21,399 nt of DNA from an uncultured Oscillibacter sp. (GTDB taxonomy: Bacteria > Bacillota > Clostridia > Oscillospirales > Oscillospiraceae): NCBI GenBank assembly GCA_910587875.1, contig CAJUOD010000047.1, forward strand, positions 1 through 21,399, given 5' to 3'. Positions 7,747-14,190 of the stretch are shown in pieces. The translations under genes were made by a program, and so were the position numbers. The notes beneath the pieces are model-generated. The model was not told the DNA's origin. It made no database searches and worked only from the letters and a program-made list of their open reading frames with translations. Every line of letters starts with the position of its first letter. The first letter of the stretch is position 1.

Positions 7747-8956
7747 GATTTTGATTGCGGACGATGAAGACATCATCCGCCGGGGACTGGCGGGCATGGT
7801 GTCCCAGCACCCCAAGTTAGAGGTGTCGGCGCTGGCGGAGGACGGCGAGATCGCACTGGAACAGGCGGCCAGGACCCGGCCTGACCTGATGCTGGTGGAT
7901 ATCAACATGCCCTTCGTGGACGGCTTCGCGTTTATCAAAGAGGCAAAACAGCTGCTGCCGGAGGCGGAAATTATTATCGTCACGGGCTATGACGATTTTG
8001 CCTTCGCCCAGAAGGCTCTGCAGCTGGGCGTGTCGGATTACCTTCTCAAGCCCATTATGGAGGAGCCGTTTTTCGTTGTGCTGGACAAGGCGATCGGCCG
8101 CCTGGACAACCGGGCAACGTCCAGAAAATACATGGATTGGCTGACACAGCAGTTAGAGCGGAACCGTCCCTCCCTGCTCAACGATTTCTTCCGCCGGTGG
8201 CTGCGGGGCAGCATGGATCAACTGGAGATCGAGGACCGGATGCGGTATCTGAACATTCAGATTCCCCTTCCCTATTGGGTGACGGTTTTGCATCTGCGCA
8301 ACGATCCGTCGCAAAAGGCCAGCATCACGGATTGGGAGCCGGAGCTGCTGCTCTATGGCTGCGACAACATTGTTCAGGAAGTATTTGCTTCTTACTGCCC
8401 GGTGCTGACTTTCCGGGCGGAGGACACGGCTCTTGCCATGATCTCGGAGGTGCTTCCCCCGGAGCGGTGGGAGGAACTGTCCCGGGAGCTGGTCACGCCC
8501 ATCGAGAGCCATCTGCTGGTGAAGGTGGAACTGGTCCAGCGGAAGGGCGAACGCCTCTCGGAGTTCCCGGAGGTGGTGGAGCAGGCCTTGCTGGAATACA
8601 AGAAGCATCAGCGCTATTCGGATATGGTCATCGAGGCAATCCGGCTCATAGACAAGCTCTGGGGAGACGGCGGTTTTTCCCTCCAGGCCGCTGCGGACGC
8701 GCTGTATGTAACCCCGCAGTATCTAAGCCGCGTGTTTCACCAGGAGACCGGCGACACCTTCGGCTCCTACCTGACCGGGAAGCGGATGAAAGAGGCCATG
8801 CGGCTTTTGCAGAACCAGCATCTCAAAATGTACGAAATTGCGCAGAAAACCGGATACAGCTCCCAGCACTATTTCAGCAGCGCCTTCAAGCGGGCCCTGG
8901 GCATCTCCCCGGCGGAGTACCGGAAAAATATTCTGGACCAGGGGGGCGGAAAATGA
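7739..8956 (+). CDS. YesN-type response regulator with AraC DNA-binding domain
   Basis: A 405-residue regulator. The receiver domain (1-120) has the acidic pocket DDE (8-10), phospho-acceptor Asp54 in LMLVDINMP, Thr82 and Lys104, all as expected for a working receiver. A middle region of YesN type follows, then two AraC helix-turn-helix motifs at about 300-400, ending in the family signature YSSQHYFSSAFKRALGISP. The start overlaps the kinase stop by 8 nt and the stop overlaps the tandem binding-protein gene by 4 nt, so kinase, regulator and lipoprotein are almost certainly one unit. The likely target is the importer promoter near 1130-1170, by position and family habit. Confidence 0.93.
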   Translation: MYKILIADDEDIIRRGLAGMVSQHPKLEVSALAEDGEIALEQAARTRPDLMLVDINMPFVDGFAFIKEAKQLLPEAEIIIVTGYDDFAFAQKALQLGVSDYLLKPIMEEPFFVVLDKAIGRLDNRATSRKYMDWLTQQLERNRPSLLNDFFRRWLRGSMDQLEIEDRMRYLNIQIPLPYWVTVLHLRNDPSQKASITDWEPELLLYGCDNIVQEVFASYCPVLTFRAEDTALAMISEVLPPERWEELSRELVTPIESHLLVKVELVQRKGERLSEFPEVVEQALLEYKKHQRYSDMVIEAIRLIDKLWGDGGFSLQAAADALYVTPQYLSRVFHQETGDTFGSYLTGKRMKEAMRLLQNQHLKMYEIAQKTGYSSQHYFSSAFKRALGISPAEYRKNILDQGGGK

Positions 8957-10791
8957 ACCGGTTGAAAAAGGGACTGGCGGCCCTCCTCTGTCTGGCCGTG
9001 CTGGCGGCGAGTCTCTCCGGCTGTTCGGCGCGGACTACCAGCATTGACTGTGTGATCGGCGTTTCCCTGGCAAACCTGCGGGAGCAGTGGCGGCTGGTGC
9101 TGAAAGACGAGCTGGAGGCGGAGGCGAAAAAATACGAGGGCGTCCGCCTTGTGATGACGGACGCCGCCGGGGACAGCGAAAAGCAGGCGGAGGATGTGGC
9201 GCGGCTAATGAGCTATGGCATTGACCTCCTGATTATTTCCCCCAGCGACGTGGAGGCCCTGACCCCGGTGATCGGCGGCGCCTATGAGGAAATCCCGGTC
9301 ATTGTGATGGACCGGGCCGTGGAGGGTTACAACTATTCCCTGTTTATCGGGCCGGATAATGATCTCATTGGCCGCCAGGCGGGCAAAACGGTGCTGGAGC
9401 TTTTGGAGGAGTGCGGGATCTCCGATGCCTCTGTCCTGGAGCTGAAAAACGACTCCTTTGCCAGCGAAAGCCGCAGCGCGGAATTTGTAAAGACGGTATC
9501 GGAGGCACATATAACGACGCATTCGATTGATCTGGCGGAGGCCACACGGGACTGCGCGGAGGACGCCCTCCTGGCGGACCCGGAGGTACTGCGGGATATC
9601 GACGTGATCTTCGCCCACAACGACTACATGGCCTATGGGGCTCATTTGGCGCTGGAAAAGCTGAATATCCAGGGAATTCAGATTGTTGGACTGGACGGTT
9701 TTTCCGGCGAGAACGGCGGCTTGCAGCTGGTGGAGCAAGGGATGATTGACGCCACGGTCACCTGTCCCACCGGAGGAACCGAGGCGATTCGGTACGCCGT
9801 GGACATCATCAATCAGGTCAGCGGCATTCCAAAGCAGATCATTCTGCGCAGCCACCAGATTCGGCAGGACAACGCGGCGGACTACCAAAGAGAAGCGCCG
9901 GTTCAGGAACGTCCCTCTGTCATTCGGGTGGAGTATGCCCAGATTGAGGAGGAGAGCCATTGGCGGGAGGCCTGCACGGAATCCATCCGCCAGGCGGCGA
10001 AGGACTTCGACATTGACCTGACGATGGAGTTCACACAGCCCTTGGTGGAGGAGCAGACGGAGCTGGTGCGGAAATTCATTGCGCAGAAAATGGATGTGAT
10101 CATTGTCTCCCCTGTTGTGGCGGAAGGCTGGCTGACGGTCCTGGAGGAAGCGCGGGCGGCGGGGATTCCCGTCCTGCTTGTGGACCGGATGGTGGACGCG
10201 GAGGAAGAGCTGTATACCTCCTTCATCGGGGCGGATTTTGAAGAGGAGGGACGCCGCTGCGCCCGCTGGCTGATTCACGAAACGGCGGGTATGGAGGAAG
10301 TCCGTGTTATGGAATTGCGGGGGACGGAGGGTTCGTCCCCGGCGCAGGATCGGAAAGCGGGATTTGAATCGACTCTCAACGGATCAGAGAACTGTAAACT
10401 TGTCTATTCCACTTGCGGTGAATTCGCAAGAGAGGGCGGACGTGTGGCTGTACAGGAGTACCTCTCCAAACAGCCCTGGGACATCGACGCAATCTATGCG
10501 CACAATGATGATATGGCCCTGGGTGCTGTTGAAGTGCTGCTGGAAGAGGGAATGCGGCCGGGTGCGGATGTGAAGATCATGTCGATTGACGGAACCGCGG
10601 ATGCCCTCCGGGCGCTGCAAAGCGGAAATGTAAACTGCGTGGTGGAGTGCAATCCCCTCTTGGGGCCGCAGCTGATGAAAGCGGTCACAGACCTGATGCA
10701 GGGAAACGAATTGCCTCTCCGCATTATTACCGACGAGAGTGTCTTTACGGCGGATACCCCAAAGGCCCTGTTTCAGAACCGGAAGTACTAA
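8953..10791 (+). CDS. Tandem double sugar-binding-domain lipoprotein, putative sensor partner
   Basis: A 612-residue lipoprotein (signal ending in lipobox LSGC, Cys24) containing two complete periplasmic-binding-protein domains. Domain 1 is at about 33-300, with VIVMDR (117-122) and FAHNDYMAYGA (220-230). Domain 2 is at about 323-612, with YAQIEEESHWREA, LLVDRM, YAHNDDMALGA (515-525) and NCVVECNPLLGPQ (561-573). Domain 2 parallels the transporter's YtfQ-like protein motif by motif; domain 1 is a more distant RbsB-like fold. Ordinary binding proteins have one domain of about 300-350 residues. ATG 8953 overlaps the regulator stop (ATGA) and follows a G-rich site; the frame is open further upstream, but only inside the regulator gene. 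Coupling to the kinase suggests it reports sugar occupancy to the dCache sensor, as XylFII does for LytS. A transport role cannot be excluded. Confidence 0.88.
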   Translation: MNRLKKGLAALLCLAVLAASLSGCSARTTSIDCVIGVSLANLREQWRLVLKDELEAEAKKYEGVRLVMTDAAGDSEKQAEDVARLMSYGIDLLIISPSDVEALTPVIGGAYEEIPVIVMDRAVEGYNYSLFIGPDNDLIGRQAGKTVLELLEECGISDASVLELKNDSFASESRSAEFVKTVSEAHITTHSIDLAEATRDCAEDALLADPEVLRDIDVIFAHNDYMAYGAHLALEKLNIQGIQIVGLDGFSGENGGLQLVEQGMIDATVTCPTGGTEAIRYAVDIINQVSGIPKQIILRSHQIRQDNAADYQREAPVQERPSVIRVEYAQIEEESHWREACTESIRQAAKDFDIDLTMEFTQPLVEEQTELVRKFIAQKMDVIIVSPVVAEGWLTVLEEARAAGIPVLLVDRMVDAEEELYTSFIGADFEEEGRRCARWLIHETAGMEEVRVMELRGTEGSSPAQDRKAGFESTLNGSENCKLVYSTCGEFAREGGRVAVQEYLSKQPWDIDAIYAHNDDMALGAVEVLLEEGMRPGADVKIMSIDGTADALRALQSGNVNCVVECNPLLGPQLMKAVTDLMQGNELPLRIITDESVFTADTPKALFQNRKY

Positions 10792-10815
10792 ACTCACGAG
10801 GAAAGGCGGTTGTAT

Positions 10816-11442
10816 ATGAAAATCGAATCCATTCATTCCGTGTCGTTTCGCCCTTATGGAAAAATTGTAGAAGGATATGATTTCTCAGAATTTTTGGAGG
10901 TGCTGCGGGGAACGGCTTGTCCAAAGGATACGGTCCTTTATGTCCCCTCGGATTTAGAGCTGGAGGGCCTGCCGGTTGCTAAGGAACTGGCGGATCGTTT
11001 CTACGGAGGGATGCCGATACAAATTGGGTATTGCAGCGGCTATAACGCCATGCTGAACTGCCTGGAATATCATCGGGATTCCGAGGTTGACGTGTTCGCG
11101 TCAGACGCGGTATTGCTCGTAGCGCTGGAACAGGAAATTGAGGGCGGAAAGCTCCACACGGATTGCGTCAAGGCGTTTTATGTCCCTGCCGGCAGTGCGG
11201 TGGAGCTGTACGCTGCAACGCTGCATTACGCGCCTTGCAGTCCGAAAAGTGGATGCACCTTTCAGGTCTCCATCATTCTTCCCAGAGGGACGAATACGGA
11301 CATTCCTTCAATAGTGCCAAAGACGGTGGAAGATAACATGCTGTGGGCCAGAAATAAATGGCTGCTTTCCCATGCCGATGCGCCGGAAGCTCGTGATGGG
11401 GCTTATGTCGGATCGGTTGGAGAGAATCTCCGCCTGTTTTAA
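10816..11442 (+). CDS. DUF4867 family protein, cupin-like
   Basis: A 208-residue cytoplasmic protein (no signal or membrane span) that I recognise as DUF4867. Characteristic stretches are GGMPIQIGYCSGYN (64-77), NCLEYHRDSEV (81-91), VPAGSAVELY (123-132) and the ending NKWLLSHAD with GAYVGSVGEN. Glu84, His86 and His137 sit where a cupin could bind a metal, but this is only suggested by pattern. ATG 10816 follows GAGGAAAGGCGG; a TTG at 10810 is less well placed. It lies 24 nt after the tandem lipoprotein gene, so it belongs to the same transcript. The placement suggests a role in metabolism of the imported sugar, for example as an isomerase or mutarotase-like enzyme. No function is established to my knowledge. 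Confidence 0.8.
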   Translation: MKIESIHSVSFRPYGKIVEGYDFSEFLEVLRGTACPKDTVLYVPSDLELEGLPVAKELADRFYGGMPIQIGYCSGYNAMLNCLEYHRDSEVDVFASDAVLLVALEQEIEGGKLHTDCVKAFYVPAGSAVELYAATLHYAPCSPKSGCTFQVSIILPRGTNTDIPSIVPKTVEDNMLWARNKWLLSHADAPEARDGAYVGSVGENLRLF

Positions 11443-11536
11443 AGAATAGGATGGAGAGATAAATCCAAAGTTGTTACAGCGGTTGTGGAAATCACTTTTG
11501 TAAAGACCTGTGTGGAGATATTTTATAAACATAAAA
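11443..11536. other. Intergenic spacer after DUF4867, no gene seen
   Basis: AT-richer sequence between the DUF4867 stop and the hairpin at 11537. I see no coding pattern, convincing promoter or repeat in it. Confidence 0.6.
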
Positions 11537-11584
11537 GCCTGATGGCCCAATCCCTGGCATATGCAGGGAATTGGGCTATCAGGC
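11537..11584. terminator. Long hairpin, probable terminator of the sugar locus
   Basis: About 20 bp of stem: 11537-11556 pairs with 11564-11584, with one wobble and one bulged base, around the loop GCATATG. After it the plus strand reads GATTTGAATTCTTATG, a poor T tract. The minus strand reads CTTTTATGTTTATAAAA, which is better. It may act in both directions, ending the sugar operon and any transcript from the degraded genes on the right. Confidence 0.6.
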
Positions 11585-11650
11585 GATTTGAATTCTTATG
11601 TCTATACGCTAATAGTAAAACATTGTTCTATTTATTTCAAAAATCTCCCT

Positions 11651-12275
11651 TTAGAGCTTGCTGGAACCAAGTTCCCGGGCGGTAATGTTCCCAAAATGAT
11701 CTCCGGCCCTTCTTGAAAGGAAGTAATTAAAACCAAGTCCGCAATTTCCCGTATAGACAAACGTCGGATACCTCCCGTTTTGTCCGCCAGCCCTGTATAT
11801 CCACTCCTCCGGCGTGGGCGGTCGGTCCGTCATCCGGTACTGAGGAAAGAACTGGGACAGATGCCGCGGAATATTCCGGTTCACCGGCCCAAGGCGCGGA
11901 CCGCCTCCACACCGTCTTTCTCTCCAGAGACTAACAGCGTGGTCACCCTCCACATGACACTTTTCCGCCGCCAGGGAGATGGAGCGCTTCGCCGTTTCCA
12001 GATTCCCGCCCAGCCTCCTGAACCGCTCGGACGTGAAGCTGTGTTCCCCTAATCGTCGGTTTTCGTCCGGGCCAGTGACGGCAAGCGCAGCTATTCCATA
12101 GCCCACGCAGGTGACACCCTCATAACTGAGGAGCTCTGCCTCTACCGCCAGACCGTCCAGCGCCCCGGTCCGGAGAGATTTGGAAGCTCGGAATATATGG
12201 TCTGATGGGGGGAGGTGATGATCAGCACTTCCGACTCCCAAGCCGCCATTTGCTTTGCGGCAGTCCGGTGTTCAA
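11651..12275 (-). pseudogene. AmmeMemoRadiSam remnant: fused fragments of MEMO protein and radical SAM enzyme
   Basis: Three blocks are recognisable in order on the minus strand. Near 12195-12275 is a MEMO (AmmeMemoRadiSam protein B) N-terminal piece, RTAAKQMAAWESEVLIITSP. In another frame follows a MEMO C-terminal piece, GALDGLAVEAELLSYEGVT and GIAALAVTGPDENRR. It runs directly into a middle piece of the partner radical SAM enzyme (RRLGGNLETAKRSISLAAEK CHVE). At about 11944-11950 the frame shifts (VTTLLVSGEKDGVEAV in the new frame), then the C-terminal HLSQFFPQYRMTDRPPTP and VYTGNC return in the first frame. The MEMO core, the AMMECR1 domain and the radical SAM cluster-binding N-terminus are all missing. 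It is clearly non-functional and shows that an ancestor carried the full system. Confidence 0.75.
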
Positions 12276-12313
12276 ATAGTTTGCACCAGCGTATACAAAG
12301 AAAAGGGCAGCGC

Positions 12314-12870
12314 TCATTGGCAGTTCAGTTTCTCCCGCAGCTCCTCAACAATCTGCGCTTTCAAATCCTCGTCCAAAGCCTCTTTCACTTTTTCAATCGC
12401 AGCGTCTCTCTCTGCCGCCGCCCGCGCCGCCCAAGTCTTGAAGTCGGTCTCACTCATATTCCCCTTCATGTAGCGGGCGTAGTATTTTTTATACGCTCGC
12501 TTGTATATTTTCCAGGTGTCCTCGTCTTAAATTTTTTCTCAAAGACCATCTGCGCTCCCGCCTCCCGGCAGGTCTTGCTCTCCTCGCCGGGTGCGATGCG
12601 CTCACAGTACATCGTCCGGTCTCCCTGCTCGTGGAGAAACCAGCGCCCGCACAGTCGGCACTGGCGCGGCGCGTTGCCGTGCTCGATGGCCTTCCCTAAT
12701 TCCACTTAGAGAAAATCACGCAGAGAGGAAAACACATATCGCTCCGCCATAACTCCAGTACCGTCTTCGATAGGATGAAAAGCAAAGCACATGGGAGAAG
12801 CCACCGCCTGTCTTTCCGGCTGGAGAAACAGCATCGCATCCGCTTCCCGCTCTCTCACGAGTACCGGGCT
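12314..12870 (-). pseudogene. DUF6076 protein, broken by a stop codon and a frameshift
   Basis: The minus strand encodes a CxxCGRWF-type zinc-binding region (QCRLCGRWFLHEQGD, then MYCERIAPGEESKTCREAGA) typical of DUF6076 proteins, and a basic helical tail (DEDTWKIYKRAYKKYYAR to KLNCQ) ending at 12314. Two lesions are visible: an in-frame TAA at 12706-12708, just where Tyr is expected in RDFL-x-VELGKAI, and a frameshift at about 12527-12537 in an A-rich run. The upstream part (MLFLQPERQAVASPMCFAF and on to SSLRDFL) is in frame with the zinc region. The 5' limit is uncertain because the reading fades toward the palindrome at 12967. Function of the family is unknown. Confidence 0.65.
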
Positions 12871-12932
12871 GGAGAATCCTGCCCGGTACTCTTTCGTTTT
12901 TCCAGTCGTTTTCCCACACCCGGCGGGCACGA

Positions 12933-12967
12933 GCTGGCAGTAAGTGGCAGAGCCGCTAACTGCCAGC
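12933..12967. repeat. 35-nt near-perfect palindrome
   Basis: GCTGGCAGT (12933-12941) pairs with ACTGCCAGC (12959-12967). Inside, AGTGGC pairs with GCCGCT (one wobble) around a 3-nt AGA loop, with a single A:A mismatch between the two stem parts. No T run follows on either strand, so it is not a terminator. It sits 4 nt from the first TGTGGG repeat and about 110 nt from the tRNA fragment, which suggests a part of an old attachment or recombination site. Confidence 0.65.
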
Positions 12968-12973
12968 CAGTGT

Positions 12974-12993
12974 GGGCCAACTTGTGGGTCGGC
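12974..12993. repeat. 20-nt direct repeat, copy 1 (possible integrase arm site)
   Basis: GGGCCAACTTGTGGGTCGGC matches copy 2 at 13238-13257 in 18 of 20 positions. The core TGTGGG recurs at a 12-nt period here (12971 and 12983). Paired short direct repeats flanking an attachment core resemble arm-type sites of tyrosine recombinases; this role is inferred. Confidence 0.6.
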
Positions 12994-13075
12994 CCAAAAT
13001 GCCAAAGAGAAACCCCACAAAAAAGTTGCAAAAAACAGAAAAGCCAACCAAAACTACACAGTTTCTTTGGGCTAA

Positions 13076-13120
13076 TGGTGGAGACTACTGGACTCGAACC
13101 AGTGGCCTCATGCGTGTGAA
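13076..13120 (-). other. 3' half of tRNA-Val(CAC), probable att-site relic
   Basis: On the minus strand, reading from 13120: anticodon loop TTCACAC (anticodon CAC, valine), anticodon-stem 3' strand GCATG, variable loop AGGCC, T stem ACTGG/CCAGT with loop TTCGAGT, acceptor strand AGTCTCC, discriminator A and encoded CCA (13076-13078). The 5' half is absent: the bases before the loop do not pair with GCATG, and no D arm exists. Exact loss at the anticodon loop is what tyrosine-recombinase integration into a tRNA gene leaves at the far end of an element. It cannot be a working tRNA. Confidence 0.85.
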
Positions 13121-13157
13121 TATTCAATAGGGAGAGAGTGTGCATCCTATTCCCTCC

Positions 13158-13190
13158 ATCCGGGCCTTTCGCACCCGGATTTTATCTTTT
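13158..13190 (+). terminator. Intrinsic terminator, plus strand, orphan
   Basis: ATCCGGG (13158-13164) pairs with CCCGGAT (13174-13180) across a 9-nt loop and runs into TTTTATCTTTT. A second CCCGGATTTTTT follows at about 13219-13230. No plus-strand gene precedes it in this area, so it is probably left over from lost sequence. Confidence 0.5.
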
Positions 13191-13237
13191 CCGCATCCTG
13201 TTCACTCCACTGTTTCCGCCCGGATTTTTTCTATCAT

Positions 13238-13257
13238 GGGTCAACTTGTGGGTCAGC
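13238..13257. repeat. 20-nt direct repeat, copy 2 (possible integrase arm site)
   Basis: GGGTCAACTTGTGGGTCAGC is 18/20 identical to copy 1 and contains TGGGTC twice at a 12-nt period (13237 and 13249). It lies on the other side of the tRNA-Val fragment and covers the stop codon of the DUF4160 gene. Confidence 0.6.
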
Positions 13258-13531
13258 AGTAATACGTTGCCTCCCCAAAGAAGTCCATCCATTTCTCCAC
13301 AACTTCGGTGCTCCGCGCCTCAATAATGCGCATGATATTTCTCAACACTCTTTCCGGAATCTTAGAGGCATTATTACAGAACAGGCATTTTCCCGCCTTT
13401 GTGATCCAGACTTTCGTCCCATTCGCGGTGAGCGCCCCCTCCGCAATATGGACGTGTACCGGTTCCAGCGGCTCATTTTCATTTGCCTAGAAATACACCC
13501 AGTACGACCCGACCTTAAAAACTTGCGGCAT
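13253..13531 (-). pseudogene. DUF4160 gene interrupted by one amber codon
   Basis: Ninety-two codons that match the DUF4160 family from end to end: MPQVFKVGSYWVYF at the start, EPLEPVHVHIAEG and TKVWITKAGK in the middle, and EKWMDFFGEATYYC at the end. Codon 15 (13487-13489) is TAG, just where the family has Trp in YFW, so a single TGG-to-TAG change breaks an otherwise intact gene. The ATG at 13529-13531 lies inside the upstream 90-codon gene (17-nt overlap), behind GGGAGG. DUF4160 genes often lie next to another small gene in toxin-antitoxin-like or mobile settings; their activity is not established. A sequencing error is possible. Confidence 0.8.
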
Positions 13532-13787
13532 GGTCAAAGCCTCCCTGCCGTGAGAACTCCATAATCAGATGCGCCGTGGACTCAACAACCTCTTGAAAGC
13601 GGCTCATTTCCTGATCAGTAAATCCACAGACATCCTCCCACCGGTACTGCGGCAAAAAGCAGGTGGCGTGATGAAAACCGTCTTTCGCGTCCGGCTTTTC
13701 GATATACACCTTGACTTCCCCGTTGGGCAGCATATTGGAATGGACAATTTCCGTGTCCCCGTCGATTTGCAAAAATGGATACATCAT
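13515..13787 (-). CDS. Conserved 90-residue protein paired with DUF4160
   Basis: A small acidic cytoplasmic protein with no signal or membrane span. The stretches VKVYIEKPDA (26-35), FHHATCFLP (38-46) and STAHLIMEFSRQGGFDHA (70-87) look conserved, and I recognise them from small proteins found directly upstream of DUF4160 genes. No function is known to me. Unlike its partner it is intact. The start is ATG 13787 (or the adjacent ATG 13782-13784) with GGAAGG about 12 nt upstream, a weak spacing. The gene overlaps DUF4160 by 17 nt, so the two were co-translated before the partner gained its stop codon. Confidence 0.65.
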   Translation of the reverse strand: MMYPFLQIDGDTEIVHSNMLPNGEVKVYIEKPDAKDGFHHATCFLPQYRWEDVCGFTDQEMSRFQEVVESTAHLIMEFSRQGGFDHAASF

Positions 13788-14070
13788 AGATCAGCACATC
13801 CTTCCTCTGACATAACCCCCAATATTTTAACAGCTTATCTAAGAATTCTATACACACAACTTTCTTTTTTTCTGTTGCCAAGTTAGGTGAAGAAAATTCG
13901 TTTTGCCGCTTCATCTGCAATCAGGTAGCATCATATTCATCTTGAACCTCAGTATACCATATTTTCTTCTCTAGCGGAAGAACAAAAAAGACTCCTTGGA
14001 TGAGTTGACAGAATGGTTGGAAGGAAGTATGCCAAACAGGCATGTTTCCAAATCTTAACCAAATTTGAAT
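13788..14070. other. AT-rich intergenic stretch, no gene supported
   Basis: Clearly more AT-rich than the neighbours. Short open frames cross it, but none resembles a protein family and one runs through the terminator at 14071. A TTGACA (14004-14009) lacks a good -10 at 17 nt, and a minus-strand TATACT near 13952-13957 lacks a -35. I see no RNA gene. Confidence 0.5.
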
Positions 14071-14108
14071 AAAAACCTGGGACCGGCTTGCGAAAAGTCG
14101 TTCCCAGG
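14071..14108 (-). terminator. Intrinsic terminator of the pilus operon
   Basis: On the minus strand CCTGGGA and TCCCAGG (14102-14108 and 14076-14082) form a 7-bp outer stem, continued inside by CGACTT pairing with GGCTTG-side bases, then a run of five T (14071-14075) and TATTC. It lies about 80 nt beyond the pilT stop. Confidence 0.75.
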
Positions 14109-14190
14109 CGTATTCTTTGTTTATTGCGTCGCAATTACTGCGCCGCCCGCGAGCACTAGTCAAAACGCAGCGTAGAGCAGTAAGACAAGC

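Noticed and set aside
6307..7983. 558-codon minus-strand frame opposite the histidine kinase
   Set aside because: It runs antisense through the kinase and into the regulator; there is no ribosome site and no motif.
8137..8952. N-terminal extension that would make the tandem lipoprotein 884 residues long
   Set aside because: The extension lies wholly within the regulator gene in another frame. The lipoprotein signal and an ATGA-coupled start at 8953 define the real beginning.
13076..13120. A complete, functional tRNA gene
   Set aside because: Only the part from the anticodon loop to CCA is present. The bases on the 5' side do not pair with the anticodon stem, and the D arm and acceptor 5' strand are missing.
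12855..13145. Open frames of about 96 and 113 codons crossing the tRNA fragment and repeats
   Set aside because: The upstream parts read through tRNA and repeat sequence and resemble no protein. Only the end of the 113-codon frame belongs to the DUF6076 remnant.
12933..13257. CRISPR array or transposon ends
   Set aside because: Only two copies of the 20-nt repeat exist, about 264 nt apart with unequal content between them. No transposase fragment or matching terminal inverted repeats are visible.
13921..14163. 80-codon minus-strand frame between the DUF4160 pair and pilT
   Set aside because: It passes through the terminator stem at 14076-14108, has no ribosome site and no recognisable motif.
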